Assembly: GCF_000331515.1 (NCBI RefSeq)
Contig: NZ_AMZO01000018.1
Location: 1 to 61,503, forward strand
Direction: 5' to 3'
From: Photobacterium marinum
GTDB taxonomy: Bacteria > Pseudomonadota > Gammaproteobacteria > Enterobacterales > Vibrionaceae
DNA: 61,503 nt
The position numbers and the translations under genes were made by a program. The notes under the pieces were generated by a model, which saw only the letters and a list, made by a program, of their open reading frames with translations, was not told the DNA's origin and did no database searches. Below, in pieces: positions 1 to 8,285 of this stretch (its first letter is position 1; each line of letters begins with the position of its first letter).

Positions 1-33
1 ATAACTTGTATTTGCAGCTAACATTATATTCAA

Positions 34-178
34 CGAACAAAGTTCGCATATCTCGTTCGTATATTTTGTTCGTAATCTCTCCTTGCTACCCCTTCATATT
101 TTTATCAATAAAAACAGTAAGCTAAAGACAAAAACGTGCTATTCAAAGAGCAGATACACCGAACGAGGTTCGTGTATC
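34..178. repeat. clustered GAAC-N3-GTTC inverted repeats
   Basis: CGAAC-AAA-GTTCG lies at 34-46. Further GTTCG copies are at 55-59 and 68-72. CGAAC-GAG-GTTCG lies at 160-172 and is extended by GATACA at 153-158 pairing with TGTATC at 173-178, giving an 11-bp stem with one bulged C. The function is unknown. Protein-binding sites of an accessory factor, or degenerate remnants of a repeat, are both possible. Confidence 0.55.
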
Positions 179-317
179 ACCTTTTTCTGCTACCACTTTC
201 ATTCAACTGATAAACAACAACTTTTCATTCTGGTGCGATAGACACTCTAAATCAGCGAACTCAAAGGATGTTGATATTGCTTTGAAAAGATACGTCATCT
301 AGCCTGAATCAAAATTA

Positions 318-333
318 CTGTATGGATGAACAG
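318..333 (+). promoter_or_regulatory. LexA (SOS) box before intI
   Basis: CTGTATGGATGAACAG fits the LexA consensus CTG-N10-CAG with the expected AT-rich left half. It ends four bases before the integrase ATG at 338, so bound LexA would cover the transcription start or leader. SOS control of integron integrases in Vibrio is established knowledge; that it operates here is inferred from the site alone. Confidence 0.8.
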
Positions 334-337
334 ATAA

Positions 338-1324
338 ATGAAAGATATTCCCCACCCTATTTCATCAATCAATAGTAACTTTATTACCGAGGTTACATCA
401 TTTATTCGTGTTCGCGGTCTTTCTTATTCAACGGAGAAAACCTACCTGCACTGGATTCGGAGTTTCATTAAGTTTTGTGGTTATCAGTCAAGACAGGATA
501 TCTCAGCCAAAGATATCAGCAGTTATCTGAACCATTTAGTCACCAAGCAAAATGTCTCACCGAATACTCAAAAAACAGCTCTTAACGCACTCGTATTTCT
601 CTGTCGGGAGTTATTAAAACAAAATACTGAATCACTGAGCTTCAAACGTGCGAAGAAAGGTCCAAAAGTGCCAGAGGTCTTTTCCCACTCTGAAGCATTA
701 GCTGTTATAGATCATTTACCATTACCGTCAAAAATTATTGCACAGCTTATGTATGGGAGTGGCTTGCGAATCAATGAAGCATGTCGGCTCAGGATTGCAG
801 ATGTCGACTTTGAAGCAAGTTCTGTCACAGTAAGAAATGGCAAAGGAAATCGGGACAGAAAAACACTGTTGCCGAATTCTCTCCATGCACCACTTCAGCA
901 ACAAATAGCCATGGTTAATATACTTCATGAGCGCGATCTCGATAATGGGTTCGGCGAAGTTTACATGCCTTATGCCCTCGCTAAGAAATTCCCAGCCCAG
1001 GCTAGAGGCTTGGGTTGGCAATACTTGTTCCCGGCCCCAAAACTCAGTACAGACCCGAGATCAGGAAGGGTTATGCGTCATCACATTACTGATCGCGCTG
1101 TTCAAAAGCATGTCATGAAAGGTATACGAGCAGCACAAATTATTAAAAAAGCGGGCTGTCATACTTTTCGACATTCATTCGCGACCAGGCTGCTCGAAAG
1201 CGGAACTGACCTCAGAAATATTCAGGAGTTGCTGGGACATTCAGATATAAAGACAACACAAATCTATACCCATGTTGCAGGGCTTCATAAAACCGGAGTA
1301 AAAAGCCCGCTGGATAAGACTTAA
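338..1324 (+). CDS. intI: integron integrase IntI (tyrosine recombinase)
   Basis: Site-specific tyrosine recombinase of the IntI family, which inserts and excises gene cassettes at attI/attC. The 328-residue length fits (about 320 in V. cholerae IntIA). Catalytic residues are visible: Arg144 in GSGLR, Lys169 in the following beta turn, His275 and Arg278 in HTFRH, His301 in LLGHSD, and the Tyr310 nucleophile in TTQIYTHV. The extra IntI-specific segment is present at about residues 205-232 (GFGEVYMP to WQYLFP) and separates it from XerC/D. The ATG at 338 directly follows an in-frame TAA, so no longer start exists. No good ribosome-binding site is seen because the LexA box occupies that position. 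The gene looks intact, so the integron may be active. Confidence 0.93.
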   Translation: MKDIPHPISSINSNFITEVTSFIRVRGLSYSTEKTYLHWIRSFIKFCGYQSRQDISAKDISSYLNHLVTKQNVSPNTQKTALNALVFLCRELLKQNTESLSFKRAKKGPKVPEVFSHSEALAVIDHLPLPSKIIAQLMYGSGLRINEACRLRIADVDFEASSVTVRNGKGNRDRKTLLPNSLHAPLQQQIAMVNILHERDLDNGFGEVYMPYALAKKFPAQARGLGWQYLFPAPKLSTDPRSGRVMRHHITDRAVQKHVMKGIRAAQIIKKAGCHTFRHSFATRLLESGTDLRNIQELLGHSDIKTTQIYTHVAGLHKTGVKSPLDKT

Positions 1325-1362
1325 ATTCAAAATAGTGACATGCTACCGCCTAAGATACTGAA

Positions 1363-1428
1363 ATCCCTCGCTGCATATTGATGATGTGCAATTGTAATAC
1401 AAAGCATCATTATTTTGCTTTCAGGGAT
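1363..1428. repeat. imperfect 66-bp palindrome downstream of intI
   Basis: ATCCCT (1363-1368) pairs with AGGGAT (1423-1428), GCA (1373-1375) with TGC in the opposing arm, and TGATGATG (1379-1386) with CATCATTA (1405-1412, one mismatch). The arms between the paired blocks are of equal length (10 bases). It may fold the 3' end of the intI transcript. It lacks the GTTRRRY and RYYYAAC cores of an attC site. Confidence 0.4.
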
Positions 1429-1546
1429 AGTCATTTTGTGAGAAATAGTGGGAATCAAAGCTCGGTTGTTTAATTTGTAAACAATATTGATACTTGCAAA
1501 AGCATTCTACTAACAAATGAAACAACACCTATTTTAATACCAAAAA

Positions 1547-1568
1547 GGCTTCAGCTAATGCTGAAGCC
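1547..1568 (-). terminator. terminator of the metal-transport operon
   Basis: GGCTTCAGC (1547-1555), a four-base loop and GCTGAAGCC (1560-1568) form a perfect 9-bp stem. On the minus strand it is followed by a run of five T (1542-1546). It lies just downstream of the last gene of the minus-strand operon that ends at 1612. Confidence 0.85.
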
Positions 1569-1611
1569 CTTCGTTATTAGGTGCTTTCGTCTGTTACAAA
1601 ATAAATCTATT

Positions 1612-2514
1612 TTAGAGCTGTAGTTGCCAACGTTGTAGTGGTGAGTCAGAGTCAATGCCAGACCTTCCCCAACGATCAACACTGTCGACGACTAAGATAC
1701 GCTCAGGGTTAGGAACCAAAGCTTTTAACACTTTGCTTGGTTTTCTTGCAGTCAGCAGCCAAAGCGATTCATCATCATTCAGCAATTGAATTAATGCTGT
1801 CTTATCTTTTTCAGTCCACTCAAGTTCAGGTGCAGTAAATCGGTCAACAACAAATAACTGATTGCCTGATGCAAAATCTTCAAGTTCTGTCGAAAGTAGA
1901 ACAACCGAATGAACGTCTGCATCAAACAACGCATTTTGCTGCTGATTGATCAACTGACGAATATCCAGCATCAACTTTTGCTTATTAGCTTCAATGCTCG
2001 CAGATGCCTGAGGCCATACCCGTTGCAAGTCATCACTAACAATCGCAGTCATACGCGCCAAATTAGTCGGGTTTAACCAGGCGAATAAAGAGCTCGAACC
2101 GTCCTCTAATCGTAAAGATGCCACTCCCTGCGCTCGTGGAGATATAGCTTGTGAAGCATCAATTTCAATTATTCCGATATTTCCCATGCGGGCATGAACA
2201 TATAACGGGTCATGTGGCCAAATCGCACCTAATGTAATCACCACTTTTGCTTGTTTCGCTGCTTTAGCTGTCAACTCCGCGCCTTTACTATTAAACCAGT
2301 TAGGCATTCGTTGTACACCATATCGCTTAGGAGGAAGATAGCTGGTTGTTATCGCCGTACCTTTCGTCAGTTCAGCGGCAAGCATGTAAGTTACAGGAGT
2401 AGCTGTCAGAATATCTTTTGCCTGTGCCAGTGACGAAGCGAATAGCCCACAACCAACGGCAAGCAGCCAACTCAGATTCAACAGCGCCTTTTTCGATAAT
2501 AACGTCATTTTCAT
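1612..2514 (-). CDS. ZnuA-family substrate-binding protein with degenerate metal ligands
   Basis: Secreted protein of 300 residues with a signal peptide (hydrophobic LSWLLAVGCGLFASSLAQA at about 14-32) and the overall plan of metal ABC transporter binding proteins of the ZnuA/PsaA superfamily. It is the last gene of the operon and starts directly at the permease stop codon. The usual ligand positions are not conserved: the PxHxYxP-type motif reads PPKRYGVQRMP and the second histidine region reads WLNPTNL. Either it binds a complexed or different ligand or it has lost metal binding. A canonical paralogue is encoded at 4142-5122, so this is a second, divergent subunit. Family assignment is reasonably sure; substrate is unknown. 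Confidence 0.72.
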   Translation of the reverse strand: MKMTLLSKKALLNLSWLLAVGCGLFASSLAQAKDILTATPVTYMLAAELTKGTAITTSYLPPKRYGVQRMPNWFNSKGAELTAKAAKQAKVVITLGAIWPHDPLYVHARMGNIGIIEIDASQAISPRAQGVASLRLEDGSSSLFAWLNPTNLARMTAIVSDDLQRVWPQASASIEANKQKLMLDIRQLINQQQNALFDADVHSVVLLSTELEDFASGNQLFVVDRFTAPELEWTEKDKTALIQLLNDDESLWLLTARKPSKVLKALVPNPERILVVDSVDRWGRSGIDSDSPLQRWQLQL

Positions 2515-3393
2515 TTATCCCTTGCGAACAATGCGGAAAAAGGTGGCACTTAAGAAAAACAAAGCCGAGACGATAATGATTGCGGCTCCTGAAGGAACCG
2601 GAAGCTTTAACTCCATCGGCAGAATTGTTCCAACCAAACAGCTGATAGTTGCCAGCAGAGCCGACATCAATACAAAACTCCCCATATTTTTGGTCAGTAA
2701 GCGGGCCGTCGCGCCGGGAATCAACAGCAAAGCCCCCACCAGAACAGCACCGACAATTTTGACCGATGCAATCGTGACCAGAGTGATCATCATGACAAAC
2801 AGATAGTCATAAAAGTTGGTCGCATAACCCCGGACTTTGGCGATATCCGGGCTGATACACGTCAGCAGTATCCGGTTAAAGGTCGGGATCAACAGCAACA
2901 CAATTAGCAGGCAACTCAACGCCAGAATCAGCAGATCTTGATCAGATACCGTCAGAATTGAACCAAATAACACGTTTTCCAGCATGTGGATGTTTATCTT
3001 CCGGGCGACATACATCAGCAACGCTGCCCCTACAGCCAATGCCAGAGCAAGGAATACCCCAACCAGCGTGTCATAAGGCACATTGGTTCGATTACGTACG
3101 AAATGCAGTAATAACGCGAAAATCATGCAGAAGCTGAACAACCCTATCATCGGGTTTTCCGGTGGTTCACCAAGAAGTACACCCAGTGCGATACCAGTCA
3201 GAGCCGCATGCCCGACCGCTTCGGAGAAAAATGCCAGTCGCTTGGCGATAACTAAGGTTCCCAAACCACCAAGTAAAGGCCCTAACAGCAAAGCAGCCAC
3301 TACCGCATTGACCATAAAGGCATAGGAGAAGCTTTCGCTAAGCAAGCCTGAGTTAACACCAGACTGTGCCCAGGTGCGAATGATATCCATCAT
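2515..3393 (-). CDS. metal ABC transporter permease (ABC-3/ZnuB family)
   Basis: Inner-membrane permease of 292 residues with about eight hydrophobic segments, typical of the ABC-3 family that moves Zn, Mn or Fe(II). The conserved stretch around residues 75-95 (AVGHAALTGIALG) and the C-terminal half (IVGAVLVGALLLIPGATARLL) are family hallmarks. It overlaps the ATPase gene upstream by four bases, indicating translational coupling. Substrate cannot be read from the permease. The Fur-like box before the operon points to iron or manganese, whereas the canonical binding protein has zinc-type ligands. Confidence 0.9.
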   Translation of the reverse strand: MMDIIRTWAQSGVNSGLLSESFSYAFMVNAVVAALLLGPLLGGLGTLVIAKRLAFFSEAVGHAALTGIALGVLLGEPPENPMIGLFSFCMIFALLLHFVRNRTNVPYDTLVGVFLALALAVGAALLMYVARKINIHMLENVLFGSILTVSDQDLLILALSCLLIVLLLIPTFNRILLTCISPDIAKVRGYATNFYDYLFVMMITLVTIASVKIVGAVLVGALLLIPGATARLLTKNMGSFVLMSALLATISCLVGTILPMELKLPVPSGAAIIIVSALFFLSATFFRIVRKG

Positions 3394-4142
3394 GCCGCAT
3401 CCTCCAAATTGGTCTTCGAAGGTAATGACGGAGCACTATAGTGATTGAACAAACGCTCAATTTTTTCCGGAATCAATACATCGGCAACAAAACCGCTATC
3501 AACCAACTGGCGGTTTACAACGTGTACCTGAGCATTTAGGCGCCTTACTGCTGTTACATCATGATGAACAGCCAGAACGGTTTTCCCTTCAGCAACTAAC
3601 TCATGCATCAAAGATTCAAGATACCGAACCCCCTGTTCGTCCATACCGGTTGTCGGTTCATCCAGCACTAACAAATCCGGATTATCCAAAAGCGCCTGAG
3701 CAAAAAGAACCCGCTGTTGTTCGCCACCAGATAGCTGTCCCATTCTGCGCTCCGCTCTTTCTGCCATACCGACACGCTCCAGCTGCTGTAAAGCATATGC
3801 TTTCGCTTTTGCTCGACGGTGCCATTTGGGCCAGAACAAAGGCATTCTTGTTTGATTCAGCAAGATAAAATCCATAACAGTCAACGGCAGACTGGACTCA
3901 AAAGTCGCTTTCTGAGGAACATAACCGACTTTGCCTTTCTGCTCTCCCGGCCACTGAACCTGGATCTCTCCACTGAACGGCGTTAAGCCTAAAACCGAGC
4001 GAAGCAACGATGTCTTACCGCCGCCATTTGGCCCCATCACTACATGGCATTGCCCCGGCGCGAACACATGATTGATATCGTGCAGGATGATGTTGTCGCC
4101 ATATTTCAGGCCAACATTATTAAGGTGAATACCCGGCCCCAT
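3390..4142 (-). CDS. metal ABC transporter ATP-binding protein
   Basis: ABC ATPase of 250 residues powering the neighbouring permease. Visible motifs are the Walker A MGPNGGGKTS at about 36-45, Q-loop (GYVPQ) near 74, signature LSGGEQQR near 139, Walker B LLVLDEPTTGMD near 157-168 and the switch histidine in AVHHD near 194. It shares its first base with the stop region of the binding-protein gene (4142) and overlaps the permease gene. All members of an ABC-3 importer are therefore in one operon. Cytoplasmic side of the inner membrane. Confidence 0.92.
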   Translation of the reverse strand: MGPGIHLNNVGLKYGDNIILHDINHVFAPGQCHVVMGPNGGGKTSLLRSVLGLTPFSGEIQVQWPGEQKGKVGYVPQKATFESSLPLTVMDFILLNQTRMPLFWPKWHRRAKAKAYALQQLERVGMAERAERRMGQLSGGEQQRVLFAQALLDNPDLLVLDEPTTGMDEQGVRYLESLMHELVAEGKTVLAVHHDVTAVRRLNAQVHVVNRQLVDSGFVADVLIPEKIERLFNHYSAPSLPSKTNLEDAA

Positions 4143-5122
4143 TATTTGCCATCCTTATTTACAGCCACGCTTTTCACTGTGTTTTCAGCAGCAAACTTCA
4201 TAGACCGAACCAGAGTATCCAAGTTCTCTTTCATCTCGACTTCGACTTTATCAGCTTCATACGGACCATGAGTCATGTGTGAAAAACGATAAAGCTGAAC
4301 GCCGGTCGCTTTTTCGATGGTTTCGACATAACGGTTTGGCATGTTGAGTTCGTAAAAAAGTACATCAATGCCGGAATTACGGATCTTCTCTATCGTTTCC
4401 TGCAACTGGCTGGCGCTAGGCTCAACCCCGTGAGCAGGTTCGATAACCGCAGCCACATCAACACCAAATTCCTGCAGCAGATATCCATAAGCATTATGCG
4501 TGGTCGCCACAACCATACCGCTGGTATCCAAGTCTCCCAGCGTCATCATCGCGCTGTGTTTGAGCTTACGAAATTTTGCCGCATAGCTGCGGGCATTTTT
4601 ACGGTAGAAACGGGCATTATCCGGATCAATTTTCGCCAGTTCATTTGCAATGGTGTAAACCTTCTGGATAGTGGTCGATAAACCGACGAAAGTGTGAGGA
4701 TTTACCGCACCGTCACCGACAGACTGACCCATGGCAGGTAGCAGCGGTACATCTTTATTGGCTTCAATCACTATCAAATCATCACGATTAGCCGCTTTAA
4801 TTACTTTCAAAGCAAAATCATCATGACCGATGCCGTTTACCACAATAATGTCCATCTGCTTCAAGCGACGGAGATCGTTAGGTTGCGGCTGATAGTTATG
4901 TGGATTAAAACCGGCGTCTACCAGCGGTAATACCTCAGCCTTGTCGCCAACAACCGCTTTTACATAGCTGTAATAAGGCTGAAGAGTAATGCCGATCGTG
5001 AGTTTATCTGCAGCCTGCGCGGTCAGACTGGTCAGCAGCAGGCCGAGTACAGATACCACTTTCAGCAAAGTGAGTTTTGTTGAAAACTTTTTAACCAACT
5101 GTCTTTGTAATAACTGTTTCAT
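4142..5122 (-). CDS. metal ABC transporter substrate-binding protein (ZnuA/PsaA type)
   Basis: Periplasmic metal-binding protein, about 326 residues from the preferred ATG at 5122. This start gives a clean signal peptide (VVSVLGLLLTSLTAQA) and avoids overlap with the gene upstream; an in-frame longer start at 5203 would add 27 residues without export features. Ligand motifs are present: NPHNYQPQPND (first His), NPHTF (second His) and THNAYGYLLQEFG (third His). The third ligand being His rather than Glu resembles zinc-type ZnuA more than manganese-type PsaA. There is no long His-rich loop. Likely the main binding subunit for the permease and ATPase encoded next to it. Confidence 0.85.
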   Translation of the reverse strand: MKQLLQRQLVKKFSTKLTLLKVVSVLGLLLTSLTAQAADKLTIGITLQPYYSYVKAVVGDKAEVLPLVDAGFNPHNYQPQPNDLRRLKQMDIIVVNGIGHDDFALKVIKAANRDDLIVIEANKDVPLLPAMGQSVGDGAVNPHTFVGLSTTIQKVYTIANELAKIDPDNARFYRKNARSYAAKFRKLKHSAMMTLGDLDTSGMVVATTHNAYGYLLQEFGVDVAAVIEPAHGVEPSASQLQETIEKIRNSGIDVLFYELNMPNRYVETIEKATGVQLYRFSHMTHGPYEADKVEVEMKENLDTLVRSMKFAAENTVKSVAVNKDGK

Positions 5123-5165
5123 AACGTGTTTCACATCGTCGTTGTTGACACAATGAAAGGGAAAA

Positions 5166-5747
5166 TTAATGGTTGTGAGTGTCCTGGTGGTCGCTAAATG
5201 CAACTTGCTGCCATCCAGCTTTAATCAAGGCTGAATCAGATAGCGACAGCTGAGAGACATCATCTTCAAAAGGCGTGGCTTGCAGATTGAAATCAATCCA
5301 AACATCCGGTTCCTGAGCATGACAGCTCAGAATTACAGACACGGCTCCCTGCTCTGACTGGCGAAGTCCCTGATAGATGCCGGGGGCGACCTGGTGCCAA
5401 AGGTGTTCACCTTTGTGTTGCCAGCTTTTATCTTTAACAAAAGGAGCTAACCACAAAGCTTCCAGTTCAGTAATCGACGGCCAGATATCTTTATCATCAA
5501 ACTCAATGCTGTCCTGATGAATATTACGAATCTCTTCATGAGCGAGCCGAAGATCGCCAATCATCGCCAGTTCCTGCGCTTCAAGATTTGCCAGCGAAAT
5601 TTGATGAGCGGCCAACTCCTGCTTATCAGAAACACACTGGTGATAAGGCAGCAAAATCGCGGCGACCAACAAAATAACGGCTATAGAAAGAGCCACCCAT
5701 TTGCCTTCCCGGCCTCCGTCATCGGCTATGACTGATTCGGTGATCAT
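5166..5747 (-). CDS. DUF6162-like single-pass membrane protein with His-rich tail
   Basis: Protein of 193 residues with one membrane segment near the N terminus (about 17-36, WVALSIAVILLVAAILL) and a mostly periplasmic remainder. A helical, acidic stretch follows at about 45-80. The C terminus ends in HQDTHNH, a likely metal ligand cluster. By its place between a metal ABC binding protein and DUF4198/DUF2271 genes, and its layout, I take it as a DUF6162-type accessory protein; that family assignment is from memory. It overlaps the preceding small secreted-protein gene by four bases (ATGA). A role in presenting metal to the binding protein is an inference. Confidence 0.6.
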   Translation of the reverse strand: MITESVIADDGGREGKWVALSIAVILLVAAILLPYHQCVSDKQELAAHQISLANLEAQELAMIGDLRLAHEEIRNIHQDSIEFDDKDIWPSITELEALWLAPFVKDKSWQHKGEHLWHQVAPGIYQGLRQSEQGAVSVILSCHAQEPDVWIDFNLQATPFEDDVSQLSLSDSALIKAGWQQVAFSDHQDTHNH

Positions 5748-6061
5748 TTCTCTGAAATCTCGACAACATCAACTTCAACCGGGCTTTCATGTCCGGCATC
5801 AAAAACCAGATAAAAATCTGTATCCGGACGTTTAAGCTCAGCAATGGAACGTCTGTCTGTGATCGATTTGGCAATCAGGTTATCGTCGTAATCGAACATA
5901 TCGACGTCATAATCCACAGCGGTGCTGCCATCACTGTAACCGGCTTCGCAAATCACTTTGTCGGCTTCAAACCAACAACTCATCAACGGAAAGTGCGCAT
6001 GTGCCGACATAGAAAACAGGGCCAAGAACGAAAGAAGCAACTGGCTGGTACGCTTTTTCAT
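5744..6061 (-). CDS. small secreted protein starting with His after signal cleavage
   Basis: About 105 residues from the ATG at 6061, chosen because GAGGA lies five bases upstream and because it gives a compact signal peptide ending in MSAHA. The mature protein would begin His-Phe-Pro. It contains a Cys pair (SCWFEADKVICEAGYSDGS), an acidic stretch, and ends near FDAGHESPVEVDVVEIS. I do not recognise a named family; it vaguely recalls small periplasmic subunits of nickel/cobalt uptake systems. It is coupled to the DUF6162-like gene by an ATGA overlap. A periplasmic metal-handling role is inferred from context only. Confidence 0.6.
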   Translation of the reverse strand: MKKRTSQLLLSFLALFSMSAHAHFPLMSCWFEADKVICEAGYSDGSTAVDYDVDMFDYDDNLIAKSITDRRSIAELKRPDTDFYLVFDAGHESPVEVDVVEISEK

Positions 6062-6155
6062 GAAATCCTCAAACAATTCTTTGAATACACTCTTGAACAA
6101 ATTCTTGAACATAAGACAAAGGAAAAAACAGCCTGCTTCAGCAGGCCATCATCAG

Positions 6156-6995
6156 TTACTGAAGTACAGCTTCAAAAGTCAGGTGGACATTAACACTGGC
6201 GCGATCAGCCAGCGGATTGTTCGGTAAGTCGCCTCTATAGTTTGCTTTCATCAGCCAGCGACCAGCCTGTGCCGGCACGAATGTCACTATGCCGTTTTCA
6301 TCACTGACTACATCAATTTGCTCCTGGTGGTTACGATAAAGCGTGCCTTCACGAGTGATTTCAGCGGTGACACCTTGCTGAGGCTGGCCGTTATAGAAGA
6401 ACTGAAACTTTACTTCCTCTCCCTCAATAATGTCTGACGGGTGAGTGAGCGGCAGCATTTCGAGGTATTTACCTTCAAGCTCGAATGCTTTTTCTGTCGG
6501 CTTTCCTACCGTGACATAGCTTTCGGCACGGGTGAAACCAAGCTGAGTGACAACGTCACGGGACTTTACCGGCAACAGCTCATCACGTTCGGCTTTAGTG
6601 GCTTTCATCCACTTCACCGTGTCACGTCTACCAGCCTTATACTGGGTGTAATAAGACGGTGTGCCGTTAATCGCCACTTTATGTGTCCCTTCTTCTTCGA
6701 AGTAGAAGTCGAACATAGAACGGCGCTTACCGCGAATCACGAAATTCGGTCGTTCCTTTCGACCATCAGGCATCACAACCTGAGCGGTTTCACTTCCGGC
6801 CGGCTTATCAAATACAAAGGTACCGTGTGAAGCGGTTACATCGAAAGTCAGCCAGTCACCACCTTCTTTAGACACAGTGAAGTGCGAAGGTAATACCCAG
6901 CGCGGGTGAGCATTGGCTGTTGCAGATACCGCCAGACCGGCAACCATGGCACACGCCAGAGAGACCGCTTTCATCTTGTTATTTTTAATCATCAT
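6156..6995 (-). CDS. DUF4198-family periplasmic protein
   Basis: Secreted protein of 279 residues. The signal peptide (AVSLACAMVAGLAVSATANA) ends before His-Pro-Arg-Trp, so the mature chain starts with histidine, a feature often seen in DUF4198 proteins. The rest is beta-rich, with FDVTASHGTFVFDKP near the N terminus and a second sandwich-like part after about residue 185 (GEEVKFQFFYNGQP). DUF4198 proteins are linked in several genomes to nickel, cobalt or iron uptake systems. Here it sits in a Fur-box operon with an ABC-3 importer. Direct metal binding through the N-terminal amine and His side chain is a testable inference. Confidence 0.75.
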   Translation of the reverse strand: MMIKNNKMKAVSLACAMVAGLAVSATANAHPRWVLPSHFTVSKEGGDWLTFDVTASHGTFVFDKPAGSETAQVVMPDGRKERPNFVIRGKRRSMFDFYFEEEGTHKVAINGTPSYYTQYKAGRRDTVKWMKATKAERDELLPVKSRDVVTQLGFTRAESYVTVGKPTEKAFELEGKYLEMLPLTHPSDIIEGEEVKFQFFYNGQPQQGVTAEITREGTLYRNHQEQIDVVSDENGIVTFVPAQAGRWLMKANYRGDLPNNPLADRASVNVHLTFEAVLQ

Positions 6996-7037
6996 CAGAC
7001 TCTTAAATATGTTTAATCCATTACATTTACGCTCAAG

Positions 7038-7565
7038 TTATTGAACCCGATAGCGTAGTTTGATCTCGCCAGTTTCTTCGGTCGGAGTTAGGACATGAGT
7101 AAACCCGGCTTCACCCAACTCCAGCTTCTGCCGAAGGTAGTTGCGGCCACCATGTTCTCGCACTACTTCGGCGTAGAAGGTGTACGCACCCTGCTCTACC
7201 CGGTTCCCATTATCGTCCAGACCATTCCAGACAAAACGGTATTCACCGGCTGGTCGTGTCGCCGAGGTCACCGCATCCACCAGCTCACGGTCATAACGCC
7301 CAACTTTGCGCCACCAGCTGCGCAAATCTTTCAGCCATTCGTCCTTTCCAACCCAGAGCTGAACAGTCCGAACCGGCTTACGATTGGCATCTTCTATCCA
7401 TACCGCCACATAAGGGCGGGCATACATAGAGGTTTCAATTTTTGGCAGCTCAAATTCCACTTCCATCACAGCAGATTGAGGAAGCGGCTTTGCATTAACA
7501 GAAGCCGAAATAGCCAGCGGCAGTGCCACCGACATAGCCAGAAGTGACTTAGCAAAAGAAGTCAT
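7038..7565 (-). CDS. DUF2271-family periplasmic protein
   Basis: About 175 residues from the ATG at 7565, preferred over the one 15 bases upstream because AAAGGA lies six bases before it. A signal peptide (SLLAMSVALPLAISASVNA) is followed by a beta-rich domain with YVAVWIEDANRKPVRTVQLWVGK and GEYRFVWNGLDDNGN, typical of DUF2271. Members of this family recur next to PepSY and DUF4198 genes, in some genomes together with flavin-transferase redox systems; no ApbE gene is seen here. It lies between the PepSY gene and DUF4198 in the same operon. Molecular function is unknown. Confidence 0.78.
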   Translation of the reverse strand: MTSFAKSLLAMSVALPLAISASVNAKPLPQSAVMEVEFELPKIETSMYARPYVAVWIEDANRKPVRTVQLWVGKDEWLKDLRSWWRKVGRYDRELVDAVTSATRPAGEYRFVWNGLDDNGNRVEQGAYTFYAEVVREHGGRNYLRQKLELGEAGFTHVLTPTEETGEIKLRYRVQ

Positions 7566-7608
7566 CACAAATCCTTTCAAAACAGTGGCACAGGCCCAGA
7601 GTTTGACC

Positions 7609-8238
7609 TTAGGGTACTGCGCAAAGAAAAATCAGAAGTGTGGAAAGCGAACCGACAGCAGTCCATACCAAAGAATTACTGAGTGTCTTTTTCTTCGGCA
7701 ATAGCAAACAAACGCCTGTCATTACGAAGAAAATCATCAGCAACGCGGTGATATCGATAAACCACTTCCACACTTCACCACTGTTACGCCCTTTGTGCAG
7801 ATCATTGAGCACAGCAACAGCGCCGTAATGGTTTTTCTCGATAATGGCTTCACGGTTAATTAAGTCGACATAAACCGATGCGTTGAACCCCGGACCTTTA
7901 TAATCAAGGGTAATTTCCCCTTCGATTAACTCGCCGTCTTCCACATCAGTAAACACTTCCATGGCCGAAGGCTTACCGGACACATCACCTTCACTGGTCA
8001 GAAACGCAATCAACGCTGACTCGTCAGGCACAAACGGTCGACTGCCAGAGGTGATTAATGCATCAGGCAATGTCAGGGTCACTTCACTGATGGATGGCTT
8101 ACTTTTGACGTAAAGTTCAGGCCTGTTGAGGGTGATGCCGGTTACAGCAAAAAAAAGCACCACAAACAACAGCGCCATTGATATGTAGATATGAAGGCGA
8201 CGAGCCCATAGCTGGACAGCCTTTGTTTTTAGAAACAT
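7609..8238 (-). CDS. PepSY-associated transmembrane protein
   Basis: First gene of the metal operon, about 209 residues from the ATG at 8238 (a TTG two codons upstream is possible). The layout is a first membrane helix preceded by RRLHIYISMAL, a periplasmic PepSY-like region (about 40-155), then NDLHKGRNSGEVWKWFID and a second helix, followed by a third hydrophobic stretch. His residues at the membrane edges resemble heme-binding PepSY-TM reductases such as those of siderophore-iron release systems. A role in metal or iron reduction is inference. The Fur-like box at 8286-8300 lies about 50 bases upstream. Confidence 0.8.
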   Translation of the reverse strand: MFLKTKAVQLWARRLHIYISMALLFVVLFFAVTGITLNRPELYVKSKPSISEVTLTLPDALITSGSRPFVPDESALIAFLTSEGDVSGKPSAMEVFTDVEDGELIEGEITLDYKGPGFNASVYVDLINREAIIEKNHYGAVAVLNDLHKGRNSGEVWKWFIDITALLMIFFVMTGVCLLLPKKKTLSNSLVWTAVGSLSTLLIFLCAVP

Positions 8239-8285
8239 GAACAATCACATCAAAAACCACAGAAATCTAATGAGCACAATTTAAT

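Larger units (their letters stand above)
1..337. promoter_or_regulatory. integron integrase upstream region, attI side
   Basis: No gene is visible. In integrons the integrase is transcribed away from its cassette array, so attI and the array should lie in or left of this stretch. I could not fix an attI crossover site: the bases at 1-7 read GTTAT on the minus strand, which is compatible but far too short to call. The stretch holds several copies of the pentamer CGAAC/GTTCG, some arranged as hairpins (34-46 and 153-178), and ends in a LexA box. Confidence 0.5.

Noticed and set aside
34..178. insertion sequence or MITE ends
   Set aside because: No target duplication or matched terminal repeats enclosing a defined element were found.
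1363..1428. attC site of an integron cassette
   Set aside because: The palindrome lacks the GTTRRRY and RYYYAAC core sites and lies on the wrong side of intI; kept only as an unexplained palindrome.
5789..6193. a 134-residue + strand gene opposite the small secreted-protein gene
   Set aside because: It is antisense to a gene with a signal peptide, ribosome-binding site and operon overlap; its composition is that of a shadow frame.
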